A DNA stretch of 64,000 bases, from contig VZRN01006634.1 in NCBI GenBank assembly GCA_013397935.1, positions 384,106 through 448,105 on the forward strand, given 5' to 3'. Below are positions 35,601 to 49,100 of the stretch, in pieces; positions within the stretch are counted from its first letter, which is position 1; the number at the start of each line of letters is the position of its first letter. The stretch is from Dasyornis broadbenti (lineage: Eukaryota; Chordata; Aves; Passeriformes; Dasyornithidae). The notes under the pieces were generated by a model, which was not told where the DNA came from, ran no database searches, and saw only the letters and a list, made by a program, of their open reading frames with translations. The translations under genes were made by a program, and so were the position numbers.

Positions 35601-38600
35601 TCAAATTGGCGTTCTTCTCTGATTAGTAGCAGACTGTTTGCATTGGAAAAAATAGCAGTAATTTACTTATGCTTACTTAAATGTATATTTATCTTGTCTG
35701 TGACTCCTCATCTCAGCTGGGAAGAACAAAAAGTATATTTTACTCTTGTAAACAGGGAAGCAAAATAGTCCTGTTTTCCGTAACTACATATTTATAAAAG
35801 ACAAGGAAAGCCTCTCCAGCTATGGCTTTGGAAAGGAGACTTTTCTAAACAGCAGGCTGAGACCAGAGCCAGGGAGCTGGTGAGGTTCTACTGGGAGGAA
35901 GCAGCAGCATCAGTTAAAGAAAGTTAGAAGGAGGAGAGCCTGAATGCTGGAATTGCTGTACATTTGGATAAAAGGGAAACAAAAAGTGATGCAGGTGAGA
36001 TGACAGATAACAAGCGAGATTTCAGCAGGATCTAAAAGCATGTAATTGGCTTCTGACAGAGGGAAAAAATAAAAGGTTCCTCTTTCCCTAACCCAGATGC
36101 TGGCTTTGCCCTCATTTAGATTGGCCATTAGTGATAGCATTTTGTGCAATTTGTTTATGTTTATTAAAAGAGGGGTTCTCTTAGTAGCTACAAGCCTATT
36201 TCATAACCCTATAATCCTGTGTAGTTGGTGTCTGTAGTGTAGACTAAGTATGTCTGTAAATCTAATTTGTGAGCTTTAATGCTGTAATAAGTTATATAGC
36301 CCAAGAGCATAGACCGGATACAATTTGAAACAAAGCATGAATATTTGAAGGTAAAAGTCAGACCTAGCTTTGAAAAATGCCCCAAGTTTGTTGGGGTGAA
36401 TGAAATTCATTTTCCTGCAGGTCTGTAAACACTGAGGAGTAATAGCAAAGTACTTATTTAACTTGTTTCTACCTTATTCTCATATAATAGCGTCCACTGA
36501 AGTCAGGTACAAGCTCTATGCAGAATGTAGTCTTGAACCATATTGATCTGCCTTTCCTGGTTAATAAGTATCTACATATGATTGAAGAAATGGAGATATT
36601 TAATTTTGAGAACCATATAATTTTAGTTTACTTGTTGGAATATAAATTGTCAAAGGATTGCACAGATTTTCTTTATAAGATATGGTTGCCTAGTAAAAGA
36701 TATTCTCTCTGGGGACTTTGTCTGAATTAGAACAGAGCTGTGAGTGTTGCCAGAATGCAGTTTCGGTGTCTGGACATTGGCAAACATGCTGTCAAGGCAC
36801 AGCTAGCTGACAGTCCAGAAAGCATGGGGGTAATGCAATATTTTCCACAGTAGCCAGATTTTTCTTCTGGAGTAACAAGTTTAAATTAACTCCTACAATT
36901 TCATATTTAATGGAGATTTGCTATTTGAGGTGCCACTATTTTGGAAAGGGAATAGAAGATAGTGAAAATAAAATTGAGTGCAATTTTTCTGTTTCAGTAA
37001 TCACATTTTGAAATCATTGAATATAAAGGAAAATTTCCAAGTCTGACTAAGGGACAAACTCTACCTGGAATGTACTGGAAAAAGTAAAGGAGAAACTTAA
37101 ATATATGAAATTTCTAAATATATGAAATTTCCAAGCCAGCTTCATCACAAGACTGTAAATCTGCCTACCTGGAGCTTGTACTGACAAGGAAGGTTGTATT
37201 TGCCTCTGTTTTACTAAGAGTAAGCTAAAGCAATTTTGATTAACAAAGGCTGTGAAGTGTCACAGAGTTAATGGCATTCTGAGAGGCAGGACATATCAGT
37301 TAGATTTAACTCCTCTGTGGAAAGTAGTTCATAAATAAAATCTCAAGATCTCCTGACAAAACATTTTCTAAGAAATGTAAAATTATAGGTGTATGCTTGA
37401 CAGTAAAATTTATACTAGAAGCAGTAAAAAGAACTTTATTAACATAAACAAGTCAAGTATCCTAATCCCTTTCAGAACTCCTATGCTTCTCTATACGATG
37501 AACTCTGGAAAAGAGACTTATCTTGCATATAATTTAGTCTTGGAAGAGACCCTTGACATAATCTTTTTGAACAACACTTTCTCCCAAAAGGCATTAAAAG
37601 AGTTTGTGGAAACCTTCTCCATCTGGAATGAAATTATGGCAAAGGCTGAGTTTCATTGCAGTTATGCAAGAAAAGGACAATGGAAATACTTATGGAAAGA
37701 GTTAATTTTTTTGGCTAACACAGATTCTCAATTATTTATCACATTTCATGAAATTTGAAGGGCATTAAATGAAGGCAGGAGTACTGGCTCCTGTGTCAGG
37801 TTACTGTCTGACACCCAAATAACAGAGAGAGACCACTTCTTCATGTCTTTGCCACCACACATTGTATGTCTGGTGAAAGCTGTCAATAATTGCTGGGCTT
37901 TTTTTTTTCTTTCCTGAATGCTCATAGCCTACTTCAAACAGCCCTGGTAGTACAAATCAATATCTTAGCGCCAGTAGCCACGGTAAAACTGTTATCATTA
38001 TTGTGTTTACCTTGGATCAGGTTACACTCTTTCCTCCCAAAGCCACTAAAAGTTCTAGCAAGCACACACAGCACACACATCTCCTTGGCAAGTTCTTTCT
38101 GCCTCCTACAAGTAACAAATATGTTTCAGCTGTTTTTCCCTCCTAGGAGGATACTATGGCTAAGAAATATATTGAGAGAAGAGCAGGCAATGAGGGAAAA
38201 TATTGCCTAGTCTTTAAATAAATGACAACAGGACACAAATTCAAAACACCAATGATTATAGAATTGGCACCCTGACCTGCTGAAACCGGGCAGAAGAAAA
38301 GCCAGTAGGTGAAATGGACAGTGAAAAACTTTGGGTTTACCATGATTGTAAACAATGTACCCTTCCCAGGTTTCTGTTCTCAGACAGAGCAGACACGCAA
38401 TCTTGTGTTCAGAATGTCAAAGACAGAACCATTAAAAGGTATGATTTTATAGAGACACATTTAGTCTACCCTTTAATTAATCAACTGAATACCACATTTT
38501 TTACTTCAACTCATTCACCACTTCTGTCTTTGTTGTGTCTTTAAATATGACATTTCCACATTTGGAAAAAAATGTCAAGCTATAACACCGACTGCATTGT

Positions 38601-41600
38601 ACTGCCCCTACTAAACAGAAATCGTGACTCACTGCTTGAGTGTCAGAAGGAATAATTTTCAGTAAACAGGAAATAATAATGTTCATTATTGGCTTTAAAA
38701 TATTTGGAAAGAAAAGGTGAAATGAAACAATTTTTTCCATTTATTTCTGCTTCATGTATTGTTAATCCCATCTCCACTACTTGACATATGTTTTTTTTTC
38801 TTTTTTCAATTATTTTTGTAACCCTGTATCTCACCGTATAGTCACCATGGAGAAAAAGATGAAAAAACTAATTTACCACAAGTTTGGCTCAAGTGAAAAA
38901 GCTGTCTCGTCTCACTTACTAAAATAAGTATTGTATTAATCACTTTTCTGTTCTTAGAGATTTATTAATAGTATTACTTTTAAATGCAGAGTCAGTTGGC
39001 AGGTTAAGAGTGTGATAGTTAAGAAATTTCACAAAAGAAGAGCATTTACTACAGTCTGCTTCTAGTTCACAGGCATTATAACTCTTGCTGTAAGACATTT
39101 ACTCATGGCACATTTGGGGTTCTTCTGTAATTATTTGTTAATAAGCAGGAGAAAAAAAAAAAACCCAAAACCTCTGATATAAATACCAGTAAAAATAATT
39201 GTTTAAATGGTTGGTCAAGATTTGAGCCTAGATTTTTCAGGTTCAGATAACCTCTTTTAGTCAATAAATCCCTGGTAAATCTAGGGAGTAAGGTATTCTT
39301 CAGACTAACACCTGTAAATGTGAGAGCTGGTCTTCCTTTGGTAATAATGAAAGGCTACAATAATGGGTCAAGTTCACTGCTAGTAAAAAAGCCCCACATA
39401 AGAGAATAATGCTAATGTAGAATTTTTTTGTTTAACAGTAGAATTTGAATAAAACTGGTTTAGATTGTCAAGTCTTTGAAGAAGAGATAGCTAGGAAATG
39501 GCAATTCACTAAGATTGTGATGGAAATGTTTTTTCTACCATTTTAAAATCTTGTTTTCTGAAAACTAGGGTCATATGTATGAAACAGTTATAGAGAGTTG
39601 AATTTAAAAAAAAAGTCAAGAACTTTTCTCAATATTTGGAAAAGACTAAACATTTTAAAGTTATATTTAACATTTTCAAAGAAAAAGCCATTTTGATGTA
39701 ATAATAACATACATTGCTTAGAAAATGGAACTTAATATCAAGGATGGGATTTTTCCCTTTCATTTTTAAGTCAGAAAACTGTGAAAGAGCAGTTTTTTCA
39801 TAGGGAAATTTCTGGTTTGTTTATTTGATGAGTTTTTAAAAATATGATTGCATGGAAAATTCCTCATCAGCTCCACAGTGGACTCTGCAGCTAATGACTA
39901 AATTCTGTCACTTAAGCAAAGCTTCCCACTGTGATCCTCTGCAGGAAGCACAAGTTGCTCCACCAGGCAGCGGTGCCTCGGTGAGGTGCTGAAGGGTGGA
40001 GTGATGGCCTCATCTCCTCCCTCTGCTCTTTGTGCCTTGGTGCCGTGCAGATTTGTGAGGGCTATTCGTCCTATAACCACATTTATGTGGACATTTTCTC
40101 CTCTTCCAGAGTCCTGGCTATCACTACCAAGCAGCTCTAGTGACATAAGTTGGCACATGTATGTGCCAAGGCTATTTTGCAGTGTCACCAAAGAAACACA
40201 ATACTGCACTTACAGCATTTCTCTTATTTACAGTAATGCTGTTTATGTCAGTTGTAGCTAAGCTCCACCAGGAGTTTACCTTGAGCATTAATTTATCCTT
40301 TTTTTTCATAGTCAGTTTATATTAGCACTTGCATTCCCTGTTTCTAGTCAATATCGTGGATCATTATGCAATACTTAAGGTAAAACAAATTGAATTGTGT
40401 CCTTTCTCTCAGTACATAACTCCCATGAACACAAAAATAGAAGAAACTCATTTCTATCAAGAAAAAAGGTAGGTAGTATCCAAGATATAAACTTGCTCTG
40501 AAATTTACTAAGACATTTAGCCAAATTTTACAGATTCACAGGGTTAGTTATCAACCTCCTAAATTTGGGATTAACTGCATTGAAAGAGGCCAGTCTACGA
40601 CTCTTTTCCATATATTGTCTAATAAACAATCGTTCTACCTGTGCATAGGGATGCCTGTGCTACTGTACACTCAACTATAACAAATATAACATTTATCATA
40701 GCATCACAAGGTAATTCTGGTGGCTGTAGGTATGAAGAAATCTTTTCTGTTGAAACGACAAATTGTGAGCACAGTATAAAAGGAGTTCAGGAAGAAATGT
40801 ATGCCACTATAAACACCACTTTCAAGATTATGTAGTGTGTGGTCTCTTTCAGACATGTGAAAAGACAGGAATAAATGTGACCATTATAATCTACTGAATA
40901 ACATATCTCTCTTAAAATTTTTGCATTAATCATCCAGCCCTTAGAAATTCTGATAACAATATTTTTTTCTTTCATTATATATATTTTTGTATTAATTATC
41001 ACTGACAAACATTGTTTAGCTAGAAACCTAACGTCATTACTCTGAATTACATAAAGCTAAATAGAATGTAGGAGGATATAATCTAAATATGATGTCTTTG
41101 TTCTAGATGAAATTTTCCATAGCTCAGCGCAGTATTTCTAAAGACTGGGACACCTTGTGCATGTTATGCTTCTGGATTTAACATTACATTACCCTAGGTA
41201 GGAATTGTAAAATTGTAGAGGCATTATTAAGTCTATGTCTTTTAAAGTTATCACATAATCCTGAACTGTAAAAAGGCAGTCATTGACTAGTAGGATTAAC
41301 AATGCAACTCTTGCAATCTGTTCTTTATAGATTAGTCAAGAAAAGTTTTCACAGGATTAGGAATAGTAAAGCAATTTTTTTATATTTTACAAAACATCTG
41401 TGAAATATACCAATTACGTCACATCTCCTGTTACTGGAAAATGAAGAGGAGGTTGAGTTCACTCTTAGCTCTGTTATTATATGCTTGTGGATTTATTTTT
41501 TTGAGTTTTTTAGTGACAAACCAGGGCCATATTACGGATAAAAACAGACTGTTTATTCTGTTGTGAGGACCAAGAGATTCACATCATGGCACAGAGCATA

Positions 41601-44600
41601 TTTGTGGTCTCTTTTCTGGCCTACTACCATCCATAAGTCATATGTACTTTTGCAGATTGCGGTGTTGAATGACCTGGCAGTCACTTTGTGTGAATACATG
41701 GGTAAATGGAAATTTTGGAGTGTGACATAGCATGCCCTTCCCACTCACTAAGCAATCGGTCTTTGAGTTAAATAGCAGGGGCAACTAAGAGCTGTGTTTC
41801 AGCTCTGTAGTTCTAGATTTCACTAAGCCTCATTTTGATCATGCTACTTTCGTCCACTCAATGTAGTCACTGGCACAGACTCTCTCAAACTCTTAAATTT
41901 GGTGCAGATATAGCCTTAAAGTCAAGATTAGAAACAGTACGTTTCCATCTTCTGATTAAGCATTTAGAACTCTATCTACCTAACAAAAGAACTTTTATGT
42001 TTCAAATTTAAGCCTAGTGTGGAAAGATTTCACTGTCTTGCCACTGAAGTCAGTGTGAAAAATTAAAACTTTTTTTCTGTTGCAGTATCTTGAAGCAAAA
42101 ATTATGAAAAATAATCTTAATTTTTACTTAACTCATATACTAAAGGAAAACAGCAGCATCTGATCAGATTTTTTAAAAAATCCTTCATCTCTGAAACTTA
42201 GCATTTTTTCTTCATGTTTTAAAATTAAAAGAATTGATATTAAAAATGAATGCAATCTGAATGAAATTATTTGGCCCTCATGTTCTCCCATCTTTACTTC
42301 AATACAATTTTTGGATCTCATATGTTGTAATTTTCCATAATATGTTTTTTAAAAATAGAAAAATGCCATCAGCATGTTGAAACACCCAAGAATATTGGTA
42401 ATCTTTCAGCAATGATGTCTGTCCTCGGCTTCTTGAGGAAGTGCCTGTTCTCCCACCTCTATCATGGAGAAACTGAAATTTCTGGCTCCCTCTGATGGTC
42501 CACTTTGGAATGATGGGTTCATAACTACTACTGAATGGAATAATGAAATATTCCATTTCAATTTGCTCGTAAGTTATCCTTGGATATGAATACTATGGCT
42601 CCATTCCTTTACTTTCCTTCTCATTTTCTGAGAGAGTTTTTGGAGACACTTTTCAACTTCAGTATATGACTCGCCAATCAGGCACTAGCAGACTTCTAAC
42701 ACTTTATGTTCTTAAAATTGCAAATTGGTATTCTAGGGCTTTCTCCTTCCAGGTTTCCATAGCAACTCTTGTACAGCTTGATCATTAGAAAGAAATTCTC
42801 TTTAATTGATCTCCTAATGTATAGTTTAATAGTAACTGTTAAGCAGTCTTTTGTTTCCAGGTCATATTTAGGGTTCACATATTTGCATAAAAGCATTTCA
42901 TTAGCTGAAACCAATCATTATTAGTAATTTTCTTTTTTTAGTTTAAAATAACTAAACCGTCATTGAGATTTTCTGAATAGCAAATATTTACATCTTGTTG
43001 AATGGGTTTTCTCTGTGAGCCTGGGTGCTTTGTTTCTCTGAGCAGCAAGAAAATTACAGAGCTTCAAAATGTTAATCAGGGAAGACAAAAAGAAAGTGGC
43101 TTTTTTTACAATTGAAATGAAAATGCACAGTGATGATAACCATAGGCCACAGGCAATATTTGATGACGAAGTTGTAATGGATAAATATCCTTTAAAAATC
43201 ACAGTAATGCACTGCCCAACTTGAATACATTGGGATTTTTTTCTATTATGCATAACAATCATTTTCTGACATTTTAGGCTATGAAAGTTTAAAACCTCAA
43301 ACAAATCCTTTTTTTTCCCAGTGTAATGCTGTCCAAAACCCTTTCCACTTAGGCTAGTTCATATGACTTATATTTTTATGGTCAAATATATTAATTCATT
43401 TTGTTCTGCATTTGCAGAGTTGTTTGCAGAGTTTTCAGCCTGCTGGGGTACATGAATGTCAAACAATTCATCCAGAGTCACATGATGAATTTTAGTCTTG
43501 AAAATAGAAAAACTGTGTTCACCAAGAACAAGCATTTAAATTCTCTCTGGATAATAACAACTATGAAAAAAATATATAGTTCAACACCTAAATTAAAAAC
43601 CTTGAAAAGCAGAGCTAGCCTGTCAGCCTTTCACAAACCTGAATGGAGAGTATACAACATACGGCTGAATTCACGTAATGCGTACTATGCATCTGGCTAC
43701 AAATTCACAGTAATTGATTGCATATATTCTAAATTCATGTTCTAAAACCACATTTTTCATTTTCTTTTAATCATTTTTCTGTTTGGGTTTGTTTGGTTAG
43801 TTGGTTTTTTTCTTACTCCTGTGCTTGGAACTTGTAGTTTTCAAGGTTTGTTCACAAACATAGGAGAATTAAGTCTGATTCTTTTACTCTTTGGCTCTTT
43901 GAAAATGAGATCTGATATTCTCAAGCACAGAACTTCAACACCTATGAAAGAGGAAATAGGGAATGATTTCTGAAAAATTGCCAAGTCTTACAAGGCAATA
44001 ATGTCCCTCAGATGTCAAAACATAAGCAGTAGTCCCTCTGAATAGTCCAATATTATTTGCACAGCTTAAACAAAATCCACAGTGTTGGGAAAATAATTGA
44101 GGGGGTATATAGTTGAAATGAAAGGAAAGGTACTTTCTTTGATCTTTTGTTTCCTAATACCGATAAAAGTTGCTGTTATTATTACTTATATTTTGGTATT
44201 ATTGTGAAGGTATCCAGAAGGGGGAAAAATGTCATTTGATATTCATGACAAAACATAGCCTGAACTTAGTTCCCAAACTCATAGTTTCATGGTTTTGGCT
44301 TTTACTGAAACAATACTCATTAGTGCTTCTTGCCTAGTGCTAACTTTAGGTAAGAAGTACCTCTAAAGGAAAAGTTACTACACTGAGCTTTCCAGGAGCT
44401 CCAAATATCTGGTTCTATTTTCCATTCATTTTTTGACATGTTGTAAAATGTTGGTATGAAGAAAAGCTGTGCCAGTAGTCTTCCTAAAAAGCTTGTTTAT
44501 TATTCCATGTAACATGAGGCAGAGTAAACACAAACCTCAGGATTTTCAAGATTAACAACAATCTCTTGATTAGAGCAGGGAAATAATCTATGGTCTCAAG

Positions 44601-45769
44601 TACTCTTCATTTCAAGGGATTTATTTTTTCTGTGAAGCTCAGCAAACCACTGCCATCTTGATTTTGTGACTGTTGATTTTACTGGTCAAGGCTTCCTGAC
44701 TGTAACTGGAGTGAAACAACCGACTCACATATAATATTATACACAAGGGCAGATGAATGAAGATGTCAACTGAGTCCCACAGACTGTGAATCTAAGAACA
44801 AGAGTTTCTAAGGGAATATAAAGTCTTATGCGTAATGGTAACTGCCCAATACTTCCAATGAAGCTACCTAGAACTTGATTTTCAGTTATAAAATCTCAAA
44901 CACATCATTGTTTCTTGCACATAGAGAGTTGTTCATACTTTGAACATTTTTATCTTTCACCCTATGATTTTTCATTGCATGCAAATTCCTATGAGGTACA
45001 CATTGTGCTAGAAACTTTTGCAGTCATCGTTTACACTACTTGACTATTTAAACCCTTGAAATGAGACGCAATAAATAAAGCAATTGAAATTGAGAAATCC
45101 AGTATGATAGAGTACAATCTGAAAGGGACTCTATGTCCTCTCATTCTTCCTCCTGTGAATGATACTGTCTTAGCTTACTACATCTGCTGCTGTTTTTCCC
45201 TAGTTTTATTTCCAGGAGGTAATCCTAGCACTGATTCTTCTACCTGTTAGGCATGATAAAGGCTACTGCCCTAAGAAGACTCTCTAAATAAGCATCCAGG
45301 CTGATCAAACACTCAGGTTTATACTACTGTCTAGAGTTCCAGTTCTATGACAAGAGCTGACTTCTTTTTCCTCTATCAAAACGGCAAAATTATAGTTTCT
45401 GCATGAAAAGGACAGGAACCCACTTCCATTCAGATCACAATGATAATTTCTATGCATTCATAATGTGAGAATATTTACGTTGTTTAGATAAATCTGACCT
45501 CCTGTGATACAGTGACTGCAACATATTCAGTGAAAAGTTTCAAAAGAGTTACATGTCATTGATAAAAATGGGAGGGATTTGAGTTGCATACCTAAAATTA
45601 TAGAATATCTTGCAACATGTATTAGAGTAATATTTGCTCTAAATTTGGACAGACATCATTCCAACATTTTTGTTACTATTTTTCTCCTTTTTCAGAGAAA
45701 GAAGGTTGAAAAACATGAAAAAAAAATCAAGAAAATTATTGCTTTTTCTTAGTGTTGTTGTTTTAAAAC
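35601..45769. other. Long AT-rich non-coding stretch
   Basis: No recognisable gene, RNA gene or dispersed repeat. The largest open frame outside transposable elements in the window (37393-37758, plus, 121 codons) is here but has no motif and is within chance expectation. A 17-bp tandem duplication lies at 37098-37131, and an A-run at about 39151-39164. A GC-richer patch at 39895-40150 has a 103-codon minus frame with no recognisable similarity. Confidence 0.4.
37098..37131. repeat. Tandem 17-bp duplication
   Basis: TAAATATATGAAATTTC occurs twice head to tail without mismatches. Confidence 0.9.

Positions 45770-45797
<28 letters not shown>
45770..45797. repeat. Poly(A) run of 28
   Basis: The longest homopolymer in the window. 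No LINE or processed-pseudogene sequence is recognisable upstream on the plus strand, so it is treated as a simple repeat. CR1 elements do not carry poly(A) tails. Confidence 0.9.
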
Positions 45798-45803
<6 letters not shown>

Positions 45804-45829
45804 CTTATCAGCTGCGGTTATGTTTTAGA

Positions 45830-46140
45830 ACACCTTTCTAATTATTGCCTTAATTGCATTGCTGGCAGAGTATGTAGTTTTTATTAATCAATAAAACAAT
45901 GATGCTCATAATGAGATTATACAAGCAGCAACTAATCATTGTCTCATCATCAATCTCTAGCATTGTTTCCCATTATTAAAATTCACAACACTCAGTAGGT
46001 TTCTCAACAATATTTTACAACTCCCAGTGTATGTTACAGCATAAATGTTTTCACTATTGACTGTGGTTTAATTTCTTTGCTAGCTGTAGCATTCTGAGTG
46101 AGATTCTGTATCTAAATTGTAATAAATCAGTAGCAGCAAC
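45830..46140. promoter_or_regulatory. TAAT-rich block, possible conserved non-coding element
   Basis: About 310 bp of balanced, non-repetitive sequence dense in homeodomain-type TAAT/ATTA cores: CTAATTATTG, CTTAATTGC, ATTAATCAATAAA, AACTAATCATTG, CCATTATTAAA, GGTTTAATTTC. AT-rich DNA yields many such cores by chance, so this is only a candidate. It is listed because the cores are embedded in sequence that is not itself low complexity. Confidence 0.2.
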
Positions 46141-49100
46141 ATCCACCATACTTACTGGGTTTCCCCACAGAGGCTAAAGATATTTGGAGCCATATTTGTG
46201 CCCTATTTACTGTTCCCAGGCTGCGGTTGAAAGATAGAAAGGTGTTTTCCACTTAATTGTCTGCAGCAAGTATTCGTGCAATATGATGCAGATGCCCTCA
46301 ATTAACACCTAATGTGGCAAACCCTACAGAAAGTCAAGCTGTGCATGCCCATCCAGCAACAGCCAACACAGCAGGGGCTATGAGATTTAAACCAATGTGA
46401 ACTGGGTATTTTCCACTCGATCCTATGATCCTATAAGTGCCAGGGCTCCAGGATTGTGCATGGCTTTGCGAAGGGGTAGGGAAGCCCTGCAGCCTGCTGC
46501 CACCAGCAGGGGCCACCACGTTTGCTCCCAAACTTCTCTCCTTGGCTGCGTTGTGCCGGCCATGGAGCAGGAAGGTTGTGCTCGTCATTAACATCAAATG
46601 TACTTGTGGCTAAGAGTGCTTTTTTATCTGAGCCTATTTAATCATACACTGTCACTTTCATCTCAGACCGTGACAGCCTACCTGCTGAAGCGTGCTGAGA
46701 AGATAATCTTCTTTTCAAAGACAAAAGCGATCCAATGTGGTACATACTCCTCTAAGGGCAATAGACATTAAGGACATATCTTTTACTTTTACCTCCACTC
46801 TTCCTGTACCTCAGCAGATGAATTTACCATCGCACAAAAACATGTTTCTGACATTCCTGTAAAGGCAATCAAAGGGAGATGGACCCTCTCCAGGATAAAG
46901 GTGGCTTCTTGACCAAGACAAGTGCCTGTTTGGGAAGTTGACAGCGTGGCAAGCTTATACATAGAGTCACAGTGAAAGCAAACCAGTGGAGTGTTAAGTA
47001 CATTGTTGTTTACATCGAACAGAGTTCATGGTCCTCCATTTTCATTATGTTTTACAATGAAACTTGTTCCTTGGAAGCCAAATCTTAAAGTTAACATGTA
47101 GATGTTTTAAAAGGATACAATTCACCATCACTAAAGCTATAAGGGAGAGCATTCAAATGGAAATTCAAAATCTTAATGAACTTTAAAGCACAATTATTTC
47201 TAAGAAATAAAAAATAACATCAAAAATATGCAAACAAATTCTGTGTATTCCACCATATTAAGTAAAAGCTTTTTCTCAACCTTTTTTGTCTCTTCTTAAA
47301 GTAAGAAAGGAAGCTTAGAGAAATCATTAAATAACAAAAGAAGTATTGTAAATTCTGGGACATACTAAGTTCACAGCATAATTATCTGACTTAAATATAT
47401 TAGTGGTACTTCCAAATACTGCACAGACATAAAAAACCCCCAGTGCTGCGTGTTTGCAGTCACCCTCTGTTTTTCCTTTAGGCAAAGCAGTTCATGAAAA
47501 ATTAATAAATATAACCAGATCTCCTATTGCTCCCTAACTAGCATCACTATCACCTCTCAAAAGCCCAAATTAATTTAGAGTTAGCAACTAACTTATCTGT
47601 TTCCTGGGTCTCAAGTGTTTCCAGTCTCTTCACGACTTCCAATTTACTAGTCTTGGTTATTTTTTTAAAAATCTGAGGTAAGTTCTCAATTGATCATCTG
47701 TCCTCTTGTCTTATCCTGTTTCCTCTTTACTACAATCCCTGTTGAAAAACACACTTCAGGTTACAGAGGGTTAGAATTATAAAAACGTTTTCCCATACCT
47801 TCCCAGGATTTCTCTTTTCTCTCACAGAAAATTAGCTGTTTATTGGGTTTTTTCCAATTCTAATCTCTGTTCATTTGGGATATTTTCCTGATTTATTTTT
47901 TATGGTCTGTATGTTTAATTCATGTAAATGATAATCAATGTCCCAGTCAATGTGAGGAGAATCCAGTGTCCTCTTCTTCCCTGGAATCAATCTGGACCTT
48001 GTTTTGTAAGCCTCTCCATAAGTCCACTGTGCATCAAGGAGTTAGTGTCAATTTTAATGCTATTCCCTTCTCATAGTGTTAGCTCTAATGAAAAAAGAAT
48101 TTTAAATGTCATCTTACAGACTCTTAGATGCCTTTTTAAATGTTATCATAATGGACCAACATGTCCTGGTCCAAAATACCTTGTACACAAGATAAAGAAA
48201 TTAAAAAAAAAAGAAGAAAATTCTAATAGGCTTTGAAAAAAAATTGTGTCAGAAAAGAATGAATCCTCAGGGCTCAGAAAACTTTACCTGTCTCTTTTCA
48301 AGGAGAAAACCTATACCTTCACTTGTATCAAGACACTGTGAAGGTATAAAACATCTAGGATAAGTAGCTTGGATAAATAAATGAATTAGTCAAATACTAG
48401 CAGAAACACCTCTATAAAGAGATCATTTTAAGCTACAAGTCTTCATGTTTCAGTATTTCTCCCAGGTATGATCTAAGATTCAGTACAGGTGGCATAAAAC
48501 TTTGATTAGCTTTAGTGACTAAATGAAAAATGTTTGTCTAAGTGAGACTGGAAAAATACACATATTGCTTTTCAGGAATTGAGAGCCTATGACAAACCAA
48601 TGACAGAAATCAGTTCCTGAAAATATACAGTGGTAATGTTAGTCACTGAGGTCATTGTACCAACCTAAGAAAAATGTGAAAAATTATCTATTAAATATGT
48701 GAAGAAAACATGGAAATGCACTTCCTTACATGAAAGGAACATTCTGGTGACAATTTTAGTTGATTTAAAAGTAAGTTGAGGCTGCAAAAAGTGATGTCTT
48801 ATAAATACAGAGAGATATTTGATTTCTGTCCTTAACATTTGGAACATCATCCTCTAAACTTATATTTTTGAATTAAGAGTGTCAATCCATTAGAAAACTA
48901 ATAGACTGTCACTGTATACAGTTTCAAGAAAAGCAAGCAGTGGAGTTAAAATATGTACTTTTCTTGTTGTTAGTGAGAATAGATTTGGAACTAGAAGGCA
49001 ACTATTCAATCTGTAAACAATATGTGTAAAAAATCTCTGATGGGTAGCTACTACAACATCTTTAAAAGAGACTTCTACTTGGCAATTTTTTTTTTCCCAC

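Noticed and set aside
37393..37758. A 121-codon plus-strand frame
   Set aside because: It has no motif or recognisable similarity and no splice or promoter context. One frame of this length is about what chance gives over six frames of 64 kb of AT-rich DNA.
39898..40209. A 103-codon minus-strand frame in a GC-richer patch
   Set aside because: No family recognised, and GC-rich patches lengthen chance frames. A BLASTX search would settle it.
42960..43745. Two neighbouring 114-codon frames on opposite strands
   Set aside because: No motifs, AT-biased residues (K, N, I, F), and lengths within chance expectation.
45770..45797. Poly(A) run as the tail of a retrocopied gene
   Set aside because: No coding similarity or target duplication is visible upstream, and CR1 does not use poly(A) tails.
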